Assembly (NCBI GenBank): GCA_903917305.1
Contig: CAIXAA010000523.1
Location: forward strand, 1 to 10,465
Direction of reading: 5' to 3'
DNA length: 10,465 nt
Source: an uncultured Myxococcales bacterium
Lineage (GTDB): Bacteria > Myxococcota_A > UBA9042
Shown here: positions 1 to 7,942 of the stretch, piece after piece
How the letters are laid out: each line of letters opens with the position of its first letter
Numbering within the stretch: position 1 is the first letter of the stretch
The notes under the pieces: model-generated
What the model was told of the DNA's origin: nothing
Databases searched by the model: none
Seen by the model: the letters and a program-made list of their open reading frames with translations, nothing else
Position numbers and translations under genes: made by a program

Positions 1-3000
1 CCGCGTCCTTGTAGAACGTCGAGCAGCCCGTCGCGCCAGGTTCGTCGGTCTGGCCATTGCAGTTGTCGTCGACGCCCGCGGTCGAGCACAGCTCCGCCAT
101 GCCCGGATTGATCTGCGCATTCGTGTCGTTGCAGTCCTTGAGCTGCGCGTTCAGCGTCTTGGGGCACACGTTCGGCACGCCGACGATGGTCATCGCCGCG
201 TCGCAGTACTTGTCGCCGTCGTCGTCGCAGCCCTCGTCAAACGCCGGAGATCCCGCGCAGTTGTTGTCGATGTTGTCGCAGATCTCCAGCGCGCCCGGGT
301 GCACGGCTGCCGCGGTGTCGTCGCAGTCGTCCGCCGTGTTCGGCGGGCTCTTCGGGCACACCGTCACCGTGCCGACCGCGATCATGCCGGCATCGCAGTA
401 CAAGTCGCCGTCGTCGTCGCAGCCCTCGTCGACGCCCGCCTTGCAGTTGTCGTCGAGGTTGTTGCACTTCTCCGTCGCACCGGGATTCACGGCCGGATTC
501 GTGTCGTTGCAGTCCAGGCCGCTCGACCCCATCGTCTTGGGGCAGACATTCGGGTTGCCGATCACGACCATCGCCGCGTCGCAGTACTTGTCGCCGTCGT
601 CGTCGCAGCCCTCGTCCGTGGTGCCCGAGCAGTTGTTGTCGCCGTCGTCGCACACCTCGGTCGCGCCCGGATTGACGAACTGGTTGTCATCATTGCAGTC
701 CACCGTCGACGGCCCCAGCGTCTTGGGGCACACCTTGGGCGTCCCGACGATGACCATCTTCCCGTCGCAGTACTTGTCGCCGTCATCGTCGCAGCCCTCG
801 TCCGTGCCGGCTGCGCAGTTGTCGTCGATATCGTTGCAGATTTCTGTCGCGCCCGGGTGCACGGCCGGCGCCATGTCGTCGCAGTCGCCGGGACCTTTCG
901 GGCACACCGACGGCGGCGGATTGGCCGTGACCATCCCCGCATCGCAGTAGCCGTCCTTGTCGTCGTCGCAGCCCTCGTCGGTGCCGTTCTTGCAGTTGTC
1001 GTCGACGTTGTTGCACGCCTCGGTAATCCCTGGATTCACGCCCCAATTCGTGTCATCGCAGTCGCGCGTGTCGTTCGATACCGTCTTGGCGCAGGTGACC
1101 GCAGCGCCGCTGGTCCACGCGATGTTGGCGTCGCAGTAGCCGTCCTTGTCGTCGTCGCAGCCCTCGTCGGTCGTGCCGTTGCAGTTGTCGTCGATGCCGT
1201 TGCAGATCTCCGGCGACTGCTTGCCGAACGTCGTGCAAGTGGCGCTCTTCTGCGTCGTATCCGTCTGATCGCAAACGACCTTGCCGTTGGTGCACGCGCC
1301 CAGGCCGCACGGCTGGCCAACGCCGATGCCGACGTCGGAGCCCGGCTCCTTGTAGAAGAAGATCTCGTCCGTCGTGCCGCTGCAGTTGTTGTCAACGTTG
1401 TCGCACAGTTCGATGGCGTTGGGATGGACGTCCGGGTTGTCCTTCTGGCAGTCGCCGCCGCCGCCCGGGCAGCTCTTGGGCTTGCCGATGGTCGTCATCG
1501 CCGCGTCACAGTAGCCGTCCTTGTCCGTGTCGCAGCCCTCGTCGGTCGCGCTGTTGCAGTTGTCGTCGAGATCATTGCACTGTTCCGGCGCGCCGCCGTA
1601 CACCGAGCCGTTCGGATCGGTCGAGCACGTCGCAATCTTGGCCGTCGCGCACTCCACCACGCCGCCGCCGCACATGCCGATGCCGTCGCACGTCTTGCCG
1701 ACGCCGAGCACCGCGCCGCCCTCCTGGTTGTAGCTGAAGTCCTCGTCGGTCACGCCGTTGCAGTTGTCGTCCAGGTAGTTGCACAGTTCCGGCGACAGGT
1801 TGCCCAGCGTCGAGCACGTCAGCCCGGTCTGGTCGCCCGTGCACACCACCGTGCCCGCCTTGCACGCGCCCGTGCCGCAAGCATCGAATTTCGCTTTGGC
1901 CACGCCCAGATCGAGGAACGAGAAGTCCTCGTCCGTCTGCCCGTCGCAGTCGTTGTCCAGCGCGTCGCACGTCGTCTCGGTCGGCGCCTCGTAGTTGGCG
2001 ACCGCGTCGTACTTGCACACCCACTTGCCCGCCGGGCACGTCGCCTGGACGTTGTCCGTCGTGCACACGCCGACCAGCTTGCAGTTCGACTCGGCGACCG
2101 TCATGCCGTCGTCGGTCTTGCCGTTGCAGTCGTTGTCCTTGGCGTCGCAGACTTCCTTGGTGATCTTCGGCAGGGAGTCGCAGGTCAGCCCCGTCTTGTC
2201 CGCCGTGCACACCACCGTGCCGCCCGCGCAGGCGCCCGTGCCGCAGCCGATGCCGACCGTGCGCGGCGTGCCGAGGTCGTCGAACGTGAAGTCGTCGTCG
2301 GTCTTGCCGTCGCAGTCGTTGTCCTTGGAATCACACGTCTTCTCCACCATCTTGTGGCACGTCTGACCCAGGTTGTCGCACTGGCAGTTCGCCGTGCCCG
2401 GGGTGCACGTCTCGCTGCTGCTGAACTCGATGTCCGGGACCGCCGTATAGTCGCACAGCCACTGCCCGGCGATGCACACGGTCTTGATCGCGCCCTGCGC
2501 CAGCGCGCACACGCCGACCTTTTGGCAGCTCGAGTCGGCGACCGTCGTCAAGCTCTCGTCGGTCTTGCCGTTGCAGTCATTGTCTTGGTTGTCGCAGACT
2601 TCCGCCTTGTTGCCCGGCGCCGAGCCGTTCGGGTCCGTCGAGCACACGGCCTTGTCGATGCCCATGTTGCACTCGACCTTGCCGATGCCGCACGCGCCGA
2701 CGCCGTCGCACACCGCGTTCACCGCCAGGACCGTGCCGTCCGGCTGCTGGGTGTAGGTGTAGTCCTCGTCGCTCTGGCCGTTGCAGTTGTCGTCCAGGTA
2801 GTTGCACAGGTCCTTCTTCGGCCGCTGATCGCCGTCGCAGCCGACGCAGGTGCTGTTGTCCGCGTTGTACGCCTTGCCGAGACAATCCAATGGATCCGTA
2901 GGCTTTTGCGCCGTGGGGAAGTGCTTGCACACCTGGATGCCCGACTGCTTGGCGCACTCGCCCTTGGTATTGCCGCACACGGCGTCCAGGCCTTCCGGGT

Positions 3001-4465
3001 TGCCGTCATCGACGATGCCATTGCAATTGTCGTCCACGCCGTTGCAGACCTCGGTCGCCTCCGGGTTGATGTTCTTGTCGTTGTCGTTGCAGTCGGCGGG
3101 CGGGCTCCACCCGTCGCCGTCCTTGTCGACCACGGAGGCGCACGGCGGATCCGCGCCAAAGCAGCCCTGCACCTTGCCGTCGCCGCACTTCTCGGGCGCG
3201 CCCGGGTAGCGCATGGGGTCATTGTCGTCGCAGTCGAGCGACGCCGGCGAACCGTCTCCGTCCTTGTCCGTCGCATCGCAAGGCGTCGTCTTGCCATCGC
3301 AATTCGTGTCACACACATCCGCGGTCTTGCCCGGCAGGCAGCACTTCTCCGGCGCGCCCGGATGGTATTCCGCGTGGTATTGCGCATACTTGAAGGCGCA
3401 GGCCGCCTTCTCCTTGTCGTTCTCCACGCCGTCGCCGTCGATGTCCGTCAGCGCGCAACCGTTGTTGATCTGGCCGTCGCAGTCGTCGTCCAGCTGGTTG
3501 GTGCAGTCCTCGGCTTTCTGCTTCTTGTCCACCGAGGAGCAGCGCAGCGACACCGACGTGCCGCCCACGCCCACCGGCGTGCACTCGATGGTGCCGCCCG
3601 CGCAGACGCCGACGCCGCAAGGGTCGCCCTTCTTGCCGCTGGCGCTGGCGCCGTCGAGGCCGACGTACGGCAACCCTTCGTCGGTCTGGCCGTTGCAGTC
3701 ATTGTCTTTGTTGTCGCAGATCTCCACGGCGCCCGGGTGCACGCTCGGGTCGGTCGCGGCGCCGGCGCCGCAGTTGGTCTCCTGGCAGTCCGGCACGCCG
3801 TCCTTGTCGCTGTCGACGCACGGCGTGTCCGTGCCGTCGCAGTCTTCGTCAATGCCGTTGCCGCATTGCGTGCAGGGATCTTCGAAGGAGAACGGACTGG
3901 CGCTGGCGCCCTTGGGCTGCTTGGTGTTGGGATCGATCGTCGGATCGTCATTGCAGTCGCTGGCTTCGAGGCCGGACTTGTCGCAGCAGCCCTGCTTGGT
4001 GCAGTCCCTGGTCCCGTCGCCGTCGGCGTCGCAGTTGACGTCGATCGCCTTCAAAAGCACCGCAATCTGGCCCTTCTTGCGCGTGTCGACCACGCCGCTG
4101 TACGTCGCCTGGACCTTCTTGCCGTCATCGAAGCCGCGGATGCGCAGCTGCACCTGCTGCGCCGGGCCGCTCGCGGTGTCGTGCTTGATCCGCAGCACAT
4201 ACGCGGTCTTGACGATGCTGAACTTGTCCGGCAGCGCGAAGGCGTAGTCGGCATCGCCGGGCTTGGCCGGCAGCTTGAGGACCTCCGCACCTGGGACGTT
4301 GTGCAGCGCGACATCGAGGCTGACGATCGGATTGGGCGAGGCTTCACTGGAAATGGCGAGGTACAACGCGTCGTATTCCGTGACCTTCGTCCCGCAGGAC
4401 AGCACGGCGAACGACAACCCCAGGCACAGGGCCATCGTTTCCAACCGACTCTTGCACTCGCGCAT
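1..4465 (-). CDS. Giant Cys-rich MopE-type repeat lipoprotein (3' end beyond the left edge)
   Basis: The frame is open from ATG at 4465 to the left edge (1488 codons, no stop), so only the N-terminal part is visible. Residues 1-24 look like a lipoprotein signal: MRECKSR, a hydrophobic stretch, then VLSC with Cys24 followed by Gly, which fits outer-membrane sorting. Residues 25-144 form a domain I do not recognise, without the Cys modules. From Cys145 onward about twenty modules follow, with cores such as EVCDNQDNDCNGKTDE, EICNGIDDNCNGTTDE and PGATEVC. These match the MopE-type 'putative metal-binding motif' family (PF11617 as I know it). Acidic loops such as DKDGDG and DDDGDKYCD resemble calcium-binding thrombospondin type-3 loops. 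Metal or calcium binding, disulphides and a surface location are family-based inference; the exact role is unknown. The start is chosen for its ribosome site and the signal peptide. The gene lies 79 nt after the TPR/HEAT gene on the same strand. A 1411-codon open frame on the opposite strand is a composition artefact. Confidence 0.9.
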   Translation of the reverse strand, partial: MRECKSRLETMALCLGLSFAVLSCGTKVTEYDALYLAISSEASPNPIVSLDVALHNVPGAEVLKLPAKPGDADYAFALPDKFSIVKTAYVLRIKHDTASGPAQQVQLRIRGFDDGKKVQATYSGVVDTRKKGQIAVLLKAIDVNCDADGDGTRDCTKQGCCDKSGLEASDCNDDPTIDPNTKQPKGASASPFSFEDPCTQCGNGIDEDCDGTDTPCVDSDKDGVPDCQETNCGAGAATDPSVHPGAVEICDNKDNDCNGQTDEGLPYVGLDGASASGKKGDPCGVGVCAGGTIECTPVGVGGTSVSLRCSSVDKKQKAEDCTNQLDDDCDGQINNGCALTDIDGDGVENDKEKAACAFKYAQYHAEYHPGAPEKCCLPGKTADVCDTNCDGKTTPCDATDKDGDGSPASLDCDDNDPMRYPGAPEKCGDGKVQGCFGADPPCASVVDKDGDGWSPPADCNDNDKNINPEATEVCNGVDDNCNGIVDDGNPEGLDAVCGNTKGECAKQSGIQVCKHFPTAQKPTDPLDCLGKAYNADNSTCVGCDGDQRPKKDLCNYLDDNCNGQSDEDYTYTQQPDGTVLAVNAVCDGVGACGIGKVECNMGIDKAVCSTDPNGSAPGNKAEVCDNQDNDCNGKTDESLTTVADSSCQKVGVCALAQGAIKTVCIAGQWLCDYTAVPDIEFSSSETCTPGTANCQCDNLGQTCHKMVEKTCDSKDNDCDGKTDDDFTFDDLGTPRTVGIGCGTGACAGGTVVCTADKTGLTCDSLPKITKEVCDAKDNDCNGKTDDGMTVAESNCKLVGVCTTDNVQATCPAGKWVCKYDAVANYEAPTETTCDALDNDCDGQTDEDFSFLDLGVAKAKFDACGTGACKAGTVVCTGDQTGLTCSTLGNLSPELCNYLDDNCNGVTDEDFSYNQEGGAVLGVGKTCDGIGMCGGGVVECATAKIATCSTDPNGSVYGGAPEQCNDLDDNCNSATDEGCDTDKDGYCDAAMTTIGKPKSCPGGGGDCQKDNPDVHPNAIELCDNVDNNCSGTTDEIFFYKEPGSDVGIGVGQPCGLGACTNGKVVCDQTDTTQKSATCTTFGKQSPEICNGIDDNCNGTTDEGCDDDKDGYCDANIAWTSGAAVTCAKTVSNDTRDCDDTNWGVNPGITEACNNVDDNCKNGTDEGCDDDKDGYCDAGMVTANPPPSVCPKGPGDCDDMAPAVHPGATEICNDIDDNCAAGTDEGCDDDGDKYCDGKMVIVGTPKVCPKTLGPSTVDCNDDNQFVNPGATEVCDDGDNNCSGTTDEGCDDDGDKYCDAAMVVIGNPNVCPKTMGSSGLDCNDTNPAVNPGATEKCNNLDDNCKAGVDEGCDDDGDLYCDAGMIAVGTVTVCPKSPPNTADDCDDTAAAVHPGALEICDNIDNNCAGSPAFDEGCDDDGDKYCDAAMTIVGVPNVCPKTLNAQLKDCNDTNAQINPGMAELCSTAGVDDNCNGQTDEPGATGCSTFYKDA
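50..1545 (-). repeat. Tandem array of 'class A' Asp/Cys modules within the giant lipoprotein
   Basis: Seven copies of an exact 12-mer, gcagccctcgtc on the plus strand and encoding Asp-Glu-Gly-Cys in the gene, start at 227, 419, 605, 791, 968, 1157 and 1532. Spacing is 192, 186, 186, 177, 189 and 375 nt, all multiples of three (59-64 codons, with a longer insert before the last). Each module reads roughly DEGCDDDGDKYCDA, a short hydrophobic stretch, VCPKT, DCNDTNPA, VNPGATEVC, then a DDNC core. Similarity is strong at the nucleotide as well as the protein level, which suggests fairly recent tandem expansion or gene conversion. The first copies in the protein (DKDGYCDA) differ from the later ones (DDDGDKYCD). 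The pattern continues toward the left edge (CSTFYKDA), so more copies probably lie outside. Confidence 0.85.
1758..2809 (-). repeat. Higher-order duplication of module subtypes in the central part of the lipoprotein gene
   Basis: A 29-bp stretch is identical at 1758-1786 and 2781-2809, exactly 341 codons apart in frame. It encodes LCNYLDDNC; the core Cys residues are 561 and 902. Both copies start a module of the same subtype (x), containing CDG(V/I)G.CG.G.VEC and ending CSTDPNGS. Between them lie four modules alternating two other subtypes. Subtype y carries (A/P)AG(Q/K)W(L/V)C(D/K)Y and subtype z carries CGTGAC..GTVVCT and TGLTC. The order in the protein is x-y-z-y-z-x. The first y module has about 27 extra residues containing TCTPGTANCQC, which accounts for core spacings of 149 codons (y to y) and 122 codons (z to z). 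The y-z pair was therefore probably duplicated as a unit. Confidence 0.75.
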
Positions 4466-4467
4466 GA

Positions 4468-4476
4468 CTCCCCCTT
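4468..4476 (-). promoter_or_regulatory. Ribosome binding site of the giant lipoprotein gene
   Basis: The minus strand reads AAGGGGGAG, then TC, then ATG at 4465. It is a purine-rich Shine-Dalgarno-like tract, somewhat close to the start codon. It supports this ATG over the in-frame ATG ten codons later, which would remove the charged n-region of the signal peptide. Confidence 0.6.
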
Positions 4477-4477
4477 G

Positions 4478-4502
4478 CCCGCGGCGAGAGGGCCGCCGCG
4501 GG
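4478..4502 (-). promoter_or_regulatory. Perfect 9-bp GC hairpin in the leader of the lipoprotein gene
   Basis: CCCGCGGCG at 4478-4486 and CGCCGCGGG at 4494-4502 are perfectly complementary around a 7-nt loop. No T-run follows on either strand, so a classical intrinsic terminator is unlikely. The hairpin ends one base before the ribosome site of the downstream gene. If the -10-like TATACT at 4511-4516 is used, the transcript would begin almost exactly with this stem. A 5' stabilising stem, a translation-modulating structure or an attenuating structure between the two minus-strand genes are all possible; the sequence does not decide. Confidence 0.45.
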
Positions 4503-4510
4503 GACAGGAC

Positions 4511-4516
4511 AGTATA
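4511..4516 (-). promoter_or_regulatory. Candidate -10 element upstream of the lipoprotein gene
   Basis: The minus strand reads TATACT, five of six matches to TATAAT and conspicuous in this GC-rich background. The hexamer 17 nt upstream, CTTCCC, is a poor -35 match and no extended -10 TG is present. It may give the lipoprotein gene its own promoter in addition to readthrough from the TPR/HEAT gene. Confidence 0.3.
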
Positions 4517-4544
4517 GCGGTCGCCTTGGCTTAGGGAAGCAGGC

Positions 4545-7500
4545 TCATGGGCCTTTTTGTCGCGTGGGGTCTGCCGGCCCGCTGCTCGCCCGGCAGCGCG
4601 CATCGAGCCTGGTTTCTTTGGACATCAGGTCCTTCCAAGCAGCGCACCAGTCTTCGGCGAAGCCCTGGGGCCATGCGCCGCGCCCGCTGGCCTCCTCTAG
4701 CCCCGCGGCGAGCTCCGCATCGAGCTGCTGCACCGACCGCCGCAGTTGCTCCGCGTCGGCCGCCATCCAGCCCGCGACCGCCTGGCGCACGACGCGGGCG
4801 CGCAGGTCGCGCGTCGCCTCGGCATCGCCCGGCTCGCCGGTCAGCTCCGGCAACGGCGGCGGGCCGTCCGCCGCCAGCAGCTGCAGCGCCAGCGCCCGCA
4901 GCGTGCTGCTCGGCGTCAGCAGCGCCTGCCGCGTCAGCTCCGCCCGCGCCTCCGGCACCCGGCTCGCCGCCAGCGCCCACAGTTGCACGGCCTTGCGCGC
5001 CGTGTCGGCCCCCGGCGCCATCGGCCCGGTCTCCAGCAGCAGCGGCCACAGCGACGCCACGCGCGGCACCGAACGCAGCCGCCCGATCAGCGTCCCCAGC
5101 CCCATCACCGCCGCCAGCTGCGTCTCGCGCCGGGTGCCGCGCGCGGCCTTGACCAGCTCGAACGCCGCCGTCTCCGCGCCCATGCGACCCAGGATCAGCG
5201 CGGCGAGCGCGCCCTCCTGCCGGGCCAGCAGCGACACCAGCACCGGCTCTTCCCCAGGCACCGCGGGCAGTTGGCTCAGTGCGACCAGCTCCGCGCGCAG
5301 CACTTCGTCGTCGTTGTCCTGGCCTTCGCTCAGCACCTCCACCAGCAGCAGCGACGCCGCTTCGGAGCGCGACGCGCCCAGCGCCAACGCCGTGTCGCGG
5401 CGCAACACCGGATTCTGGCTGTGCAAAAGCTGGCGCGCGACGGCGTTGGGCGGGGAGCGGTGCAGCTGGCTCAGTTGCCGCAGCGCCCGCACCTGCATCG
5501 CCAGATCGCCGCTGCCCAGCGCGTCGGCCACCGGGCTGGCACTCGGCGCCGGACCCGATTCGCCCAGCGCGCGCTCCACGCCCGCGCCGCGCAGCCAGGT
5601 GTCGTAGGCAGCAACGCGAAACCGCTCCAGAATCTCGCGGTGCGCGTGCTGCGGCGCCACGGCATCCAGCCAGCGCACCAGGTCGGCCGAGCGGCCGCGC
5701 GCCAGGGCCACCGTCAGCAGGCGCTGCCCGGCGCTGTCCAACTCGTCGGCATCGCTGGCGCGCAGGACGATGTCGCGCAGCGCCTGCTCCTCGTCGTCCG
5801 CCGCGCCCGCCAGGCGAAACAGCGTCGCCAGCCGCGCCGTCGCCCGGGTGTCGCGCGGCTGATCGGCGGCGGCGCGCTTGAACAGGGCCGCCGCGCCCGC
5901 CGTGTCGCCATGACGCAAGTGCACGTCGCCCAAGCGCAAAAGCACCGTACCCGTGCCGTGCCCGCCGCCGGCGCCCAGCAGCGTCGCCTCCGCCTGCCCG
6001 GCCAGGGCGACATCGCCTTGCCCCAACGCCTTCTCGACCAGCCGCTCGGCGGGCTGCTCCACCGCCTCGGCATCGACGCGCGCCAGCTCCTGCAGCACCG
6101 CCAGCAGCGACAGCGCGCCCGGCTGCAGACCCGCGCCGCGCTGCTCCAGCCCGGCCACCACGCCGGACAACACCTCAGGATCCGTGGGGAACTGCGTGTG
6201 CATCGCCTCCGCCGCGCGCAGCCAGTCGGCATCCGGCAGTCGCGTCGACGGCTCCTCGGCCTGCGCGCTCACCTCGAGGAACAGCAGCGCGGCGCCCAGG
6301 TGCGCCTTCGGCCCCAGCGCCGCCGCCTCCAGAATGGGAAACCGCAGTCTGATCAAGGACAGGCGCCGGTACAGCGCCACAAGCGCCTGGCGCGCCTCGG
6401 CCGCCTGCGTGCGCTCCTGCGCGCTCGGCCGTTCCGGCAGCTGCGTGAGCGTGAGCCAGCGCTGCTCCGCATCGGTCGCCTTGCCTTCGCGCTCGTCGAT
6501 TAGCGCCAGAAGGCGCACCGCCCGCGGATCGCCGGGTTTGTGCTCCAGCAGCGTCTGCGCCGCCGTGCGCGCCGGCCCCAGCCGGTTCTGCGCCACCAGG
6601 AACGCCGCCTGCCGCTCCAGCCGCTGCAGCCCCTGCGCCTCGTCCCCGGGCAGCTTGCGCAGGCGGCCGAGCACGTTCATCGCGCGCTCCTCCTCGCCGC
6701 GGCCCAGCAGCCACTCCGCATACGCCTCGATCGGTTGCGCATCCGCCGGCGACGCCTTGAGCAGCGCCTCGTAGAAGTCCGCCATCCGCTTGGGATCGCC
6801 GCCCATCCGCTGCTCGCGATCGATCAGCGACTCCAGCAGGGCCGCGTGCCGCGGATGCCGGTGCGCCAGATCGTCCGCCAGCGCCCGCGCCGCCGTCGTG
6901 TCGCGGGCGGCAATCTGCGCGTCCAGCACCGTCAGCCACGGCAGCGGATCCGCCGGCGCCAGCCGCACGACCTGCGCCACCACCGCGCGCAGCTCATCAC
7001 GCAAACCAAGCCGTTTCAGGGCGTTCAGGTACGCGGCCTGCAGCCCGCGGTTGCCGGCGTAGGTCTTCCAGGCGCCGCGCAGCTCCGCCAGCGCCGCGTC
7101 GTCCTCGCCCGACTCCTCCAGCAGCTGCGCCCGCAGCGCCGCGGCGTCCGGATCCTGCCAATGGCGCAGCAGATCCGCCGTCGCCCGCAGGTCGCCCTCC
7201 TGCCTTCCCAACGCCACGAGCCTCTCGAGCAGCGAGCGCCGCGTGCCCGCCACCGCCCGACCCAGCGCCGTTTCCAGCACCTTGCGCGCCCCGGGCTTGT
7301 CGCCGGCCGCCAGCAGCGCGTCCGCCTGCCCCTCGGCGATCGTGCGGCCGAGCGCCGGGTGCGTGCGCCCGAGCTCGTAGGCCCGCTGCCACAGCCGCCG
7401 TTGCACAGGAAAATCCTGGCCTTGGCTCAGCGCGGTCGCCGCGTCGACCAGCTGCGCCACCGTCGTCTTGGGCGCCGCCGCGATCGCCTCGGCCAGCGCC

Positions 7501-7760
7501 ACGGCATCGCGCATCTCGCGCGCGGTGACCGCCTCCTTGAGCAGGCGCAGCGCCTCGCCCGGCGTCCTCCGCGGCGAACCGAGCAGCGCCGCCACGCGAT
7601 CCTGCAGCAAAACTGGCGCTTGCGGCTTGGCGGACAGCGGCGCCGCGTGCGTCCGCTTGGGCGTGGGCGCCGGCGTCTTGCGGGCACTCCACGCGCTCGC
7701 CGGCGCGGGCATCGCCAGCATCGCAGCAAACAAGCATCGCAGCGCCACGGGAAACTTCAT
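4545..7760 (-). CDS. Exported TPR/HEAT-repeat scaffold protein
   Basis: A 1071-residue protein. Residues 1-23 are a clear Sec signal peptide (basic MKFPVALR start, hydrophobic core, PAPASA before Trp24) without a lipobox Cys, so the mature protein is probably periplasmic or secreted. A Pro/Lys/Ala linker follows to about residue 50. Residues of about 90-740 are almost wholly helical, with degenerate tetratricopeptide-like pairs. The clearest is near 606-655 (LLRLGDVHLRHGDTAGAAAL, then LATLFRLAG); others include WLLGRGEEERAMNVLGRL. Residues of about 750-960 resemble HEAT or armadillo repeats (VRALRQLSQL, LRRDTALALGA, LRAELVALSQLP). No catalytic motif is visible, so a protein-binding scaffold role is inferred. 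The start has an AGGA four bases upstream. The stop lies 79 nt before the lipoprotein gene on the same strand, which suggests a shared operon. It is divergent from the radical SAM gene. A long plus-strand open frame across it is a shadow. Confidence 0.85.
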   Translation of the reverse strand: MKFPVALRCLFAAMLAMPAPASAWSARKTPAPTPKRTHAAPLSAKPQAPVLLQDRVAALLGSPRRTPGEALRLLKEAVTAREMRDAVALAEAIAAAPKTTVAQLVDAATALSQGQDFPVQRRLWQRAYELGRTHPALGRTIAEGQADALLAAGDKPGARKVLETALGRAVAGTRRSLLERLVALGRQEGDLRATADLLRHWQDPDAAALRAQLLEESGEDDAALAELRGAWKTYAGNRGLQAAYLNALKRLGLRDELRAVVAQVVRLAPADPLPWLTVLDAQIAARDTTAARALADDLAHRHPRHAALLESLIDREQRMGGDPKRMADFYEALLKASPADAQPIEAYAEWLLGRGEEERAMNVLGRLRKLPGDEAQGLQRLERQAAFLVAQNRLGPARTAAQTLLEHKPGDPRAVRLLALIDEREGKATDAEQRWLTLTQLPERPSAQERTQAAEARQALVALYRRLSLIRLRFPILEAAALGPKAHLGAALLFLEVSAQAEEPSTRLPDADWLRAAEAMHTQFPTDPEVLSGVVAGLEQRGAGLQPGALSLLAVLQELARVDAEAVEQPAERLVEKALGQGDVALAGQAEATLLGAGGGHGTGTVLLRLGDVHLRHGDTAGAAALFKRAAADQPRDTRATARLATLFRLAGAADDEEQALRDIVLRASDADELDSAGQRLLTVALARGRSADLVRWLDAVAPQHAHREILERFRVAAYDTWLRGAGVERALGESGPAPSASPVADALGSGDLAMQVRALRQLSQLHRSPPNAVARQLLHSQNPVLRRDTALALGASRSEAASLLLVEVLSEGQDNDDEVLRAELVALSQLPAVPGEEPVLVSLLARQEGALAALILGRMGAETAAFELVKAARGTRRETQLAAVMGLGTLIGRLRSVPRVASLWPLLLETGPMAPGADTARKAVQLWALAASRVPEARAELTRQALLTPSSTLRALALQLLAADGPPPLPELTGEPGDAEATRDLRARVVRQAVAGWMAADAEQLRRSVQQLDAELAAGLEEASGRGAWPQGFAEDWCAAWKDLMSKETRLDARCRASSGPADPTRQKGP

Positions 7761-7793
7761 GGTGTCCTGGCTGCGCTCGCAGCGAATGCCCTC

Positions 7794-7822
7794 AGCCTAG
7801 GGGGCGCGTGGCAGGGGCACAA
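7794..7822 (-). promoter_or_regulatory. Weak candidate promoter of the TPR/HEAT gene
   Basis: The minus strand carries TTGTGC (7822-7817) and TAGGCT (7799-7794) separated by 17 nt. Each box matches the sigma-70 consensus only partly, though spacing and location upstream of the start at 7760 are right. It overlaps the first copy of the CGCGTGGCAG repeat. This is a weak call. Confidence 0.15.
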
Positions 7823-7882
7823 GGCGCGCCGCGCCACGCAGCGTCTTGGACGCAGCAACCGGCCGCAAGATTCGCGTGGCAG
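7805..7882. repeat. Repeated 10-mer and inverted copy in the divergent intergenic region
   Basis: CGCGTGGCAG occurs at 7805-7814 and again, identically and in the same orientation, at 7873-7882. A 7-bp inverted copy (GCCACGC) lies at 7833-7839 and could pair with GCGTGGC at 7806-7812. The rest of the 246-nt gap (7761-8006) shows no RNA gene or convincing small ORF. A shared operator for the two divergent genes is possible, but repeats of this length can arise by chance at this GC content. Confidence 0.3.
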
Positions 7883-7942
7883 CGACAACGCGCCGATCCA
7901 GCCCAGCTTTCCCTGCCTTGCCGCGCCCCTGCGGCTTGTGCC

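Noticed and set aside
50..1545. Regular repeats as a possible CRISPR array
   Set aside because: The repeats are 177-192 nt apart, in frame and protein-coding, with related rather than unique intervening sequence.
299..4534. 1411-codon open frame on the plus strand
   Set aside because: Its translation is a low-complexity Ala/Val/Arg string antisense to the repeat lipoprotein. It has no domain or signal, and its openness follows from GC-rich codons on the opposite strand.
4545..4560. T-run near the end of the TPR/HEAT gene as a terminator signal
   Set aside because: The five Ts on the plus strand are the Lys codons of the C-terminus, with no preceding stem on either strand.
4746..6503. 585-codon plus-strand open frame
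   Set aside because: Gln/Arg-rich antisense shadow of the TPR/HEAT gene with no recognisable domain.
7771..7782. Small CTGCG/CGCAG palindrome just upstream of the TPR/HEAT gene
   Set aside because: Five-base arms with a two-base gap are too short to be meaningful in this composition.
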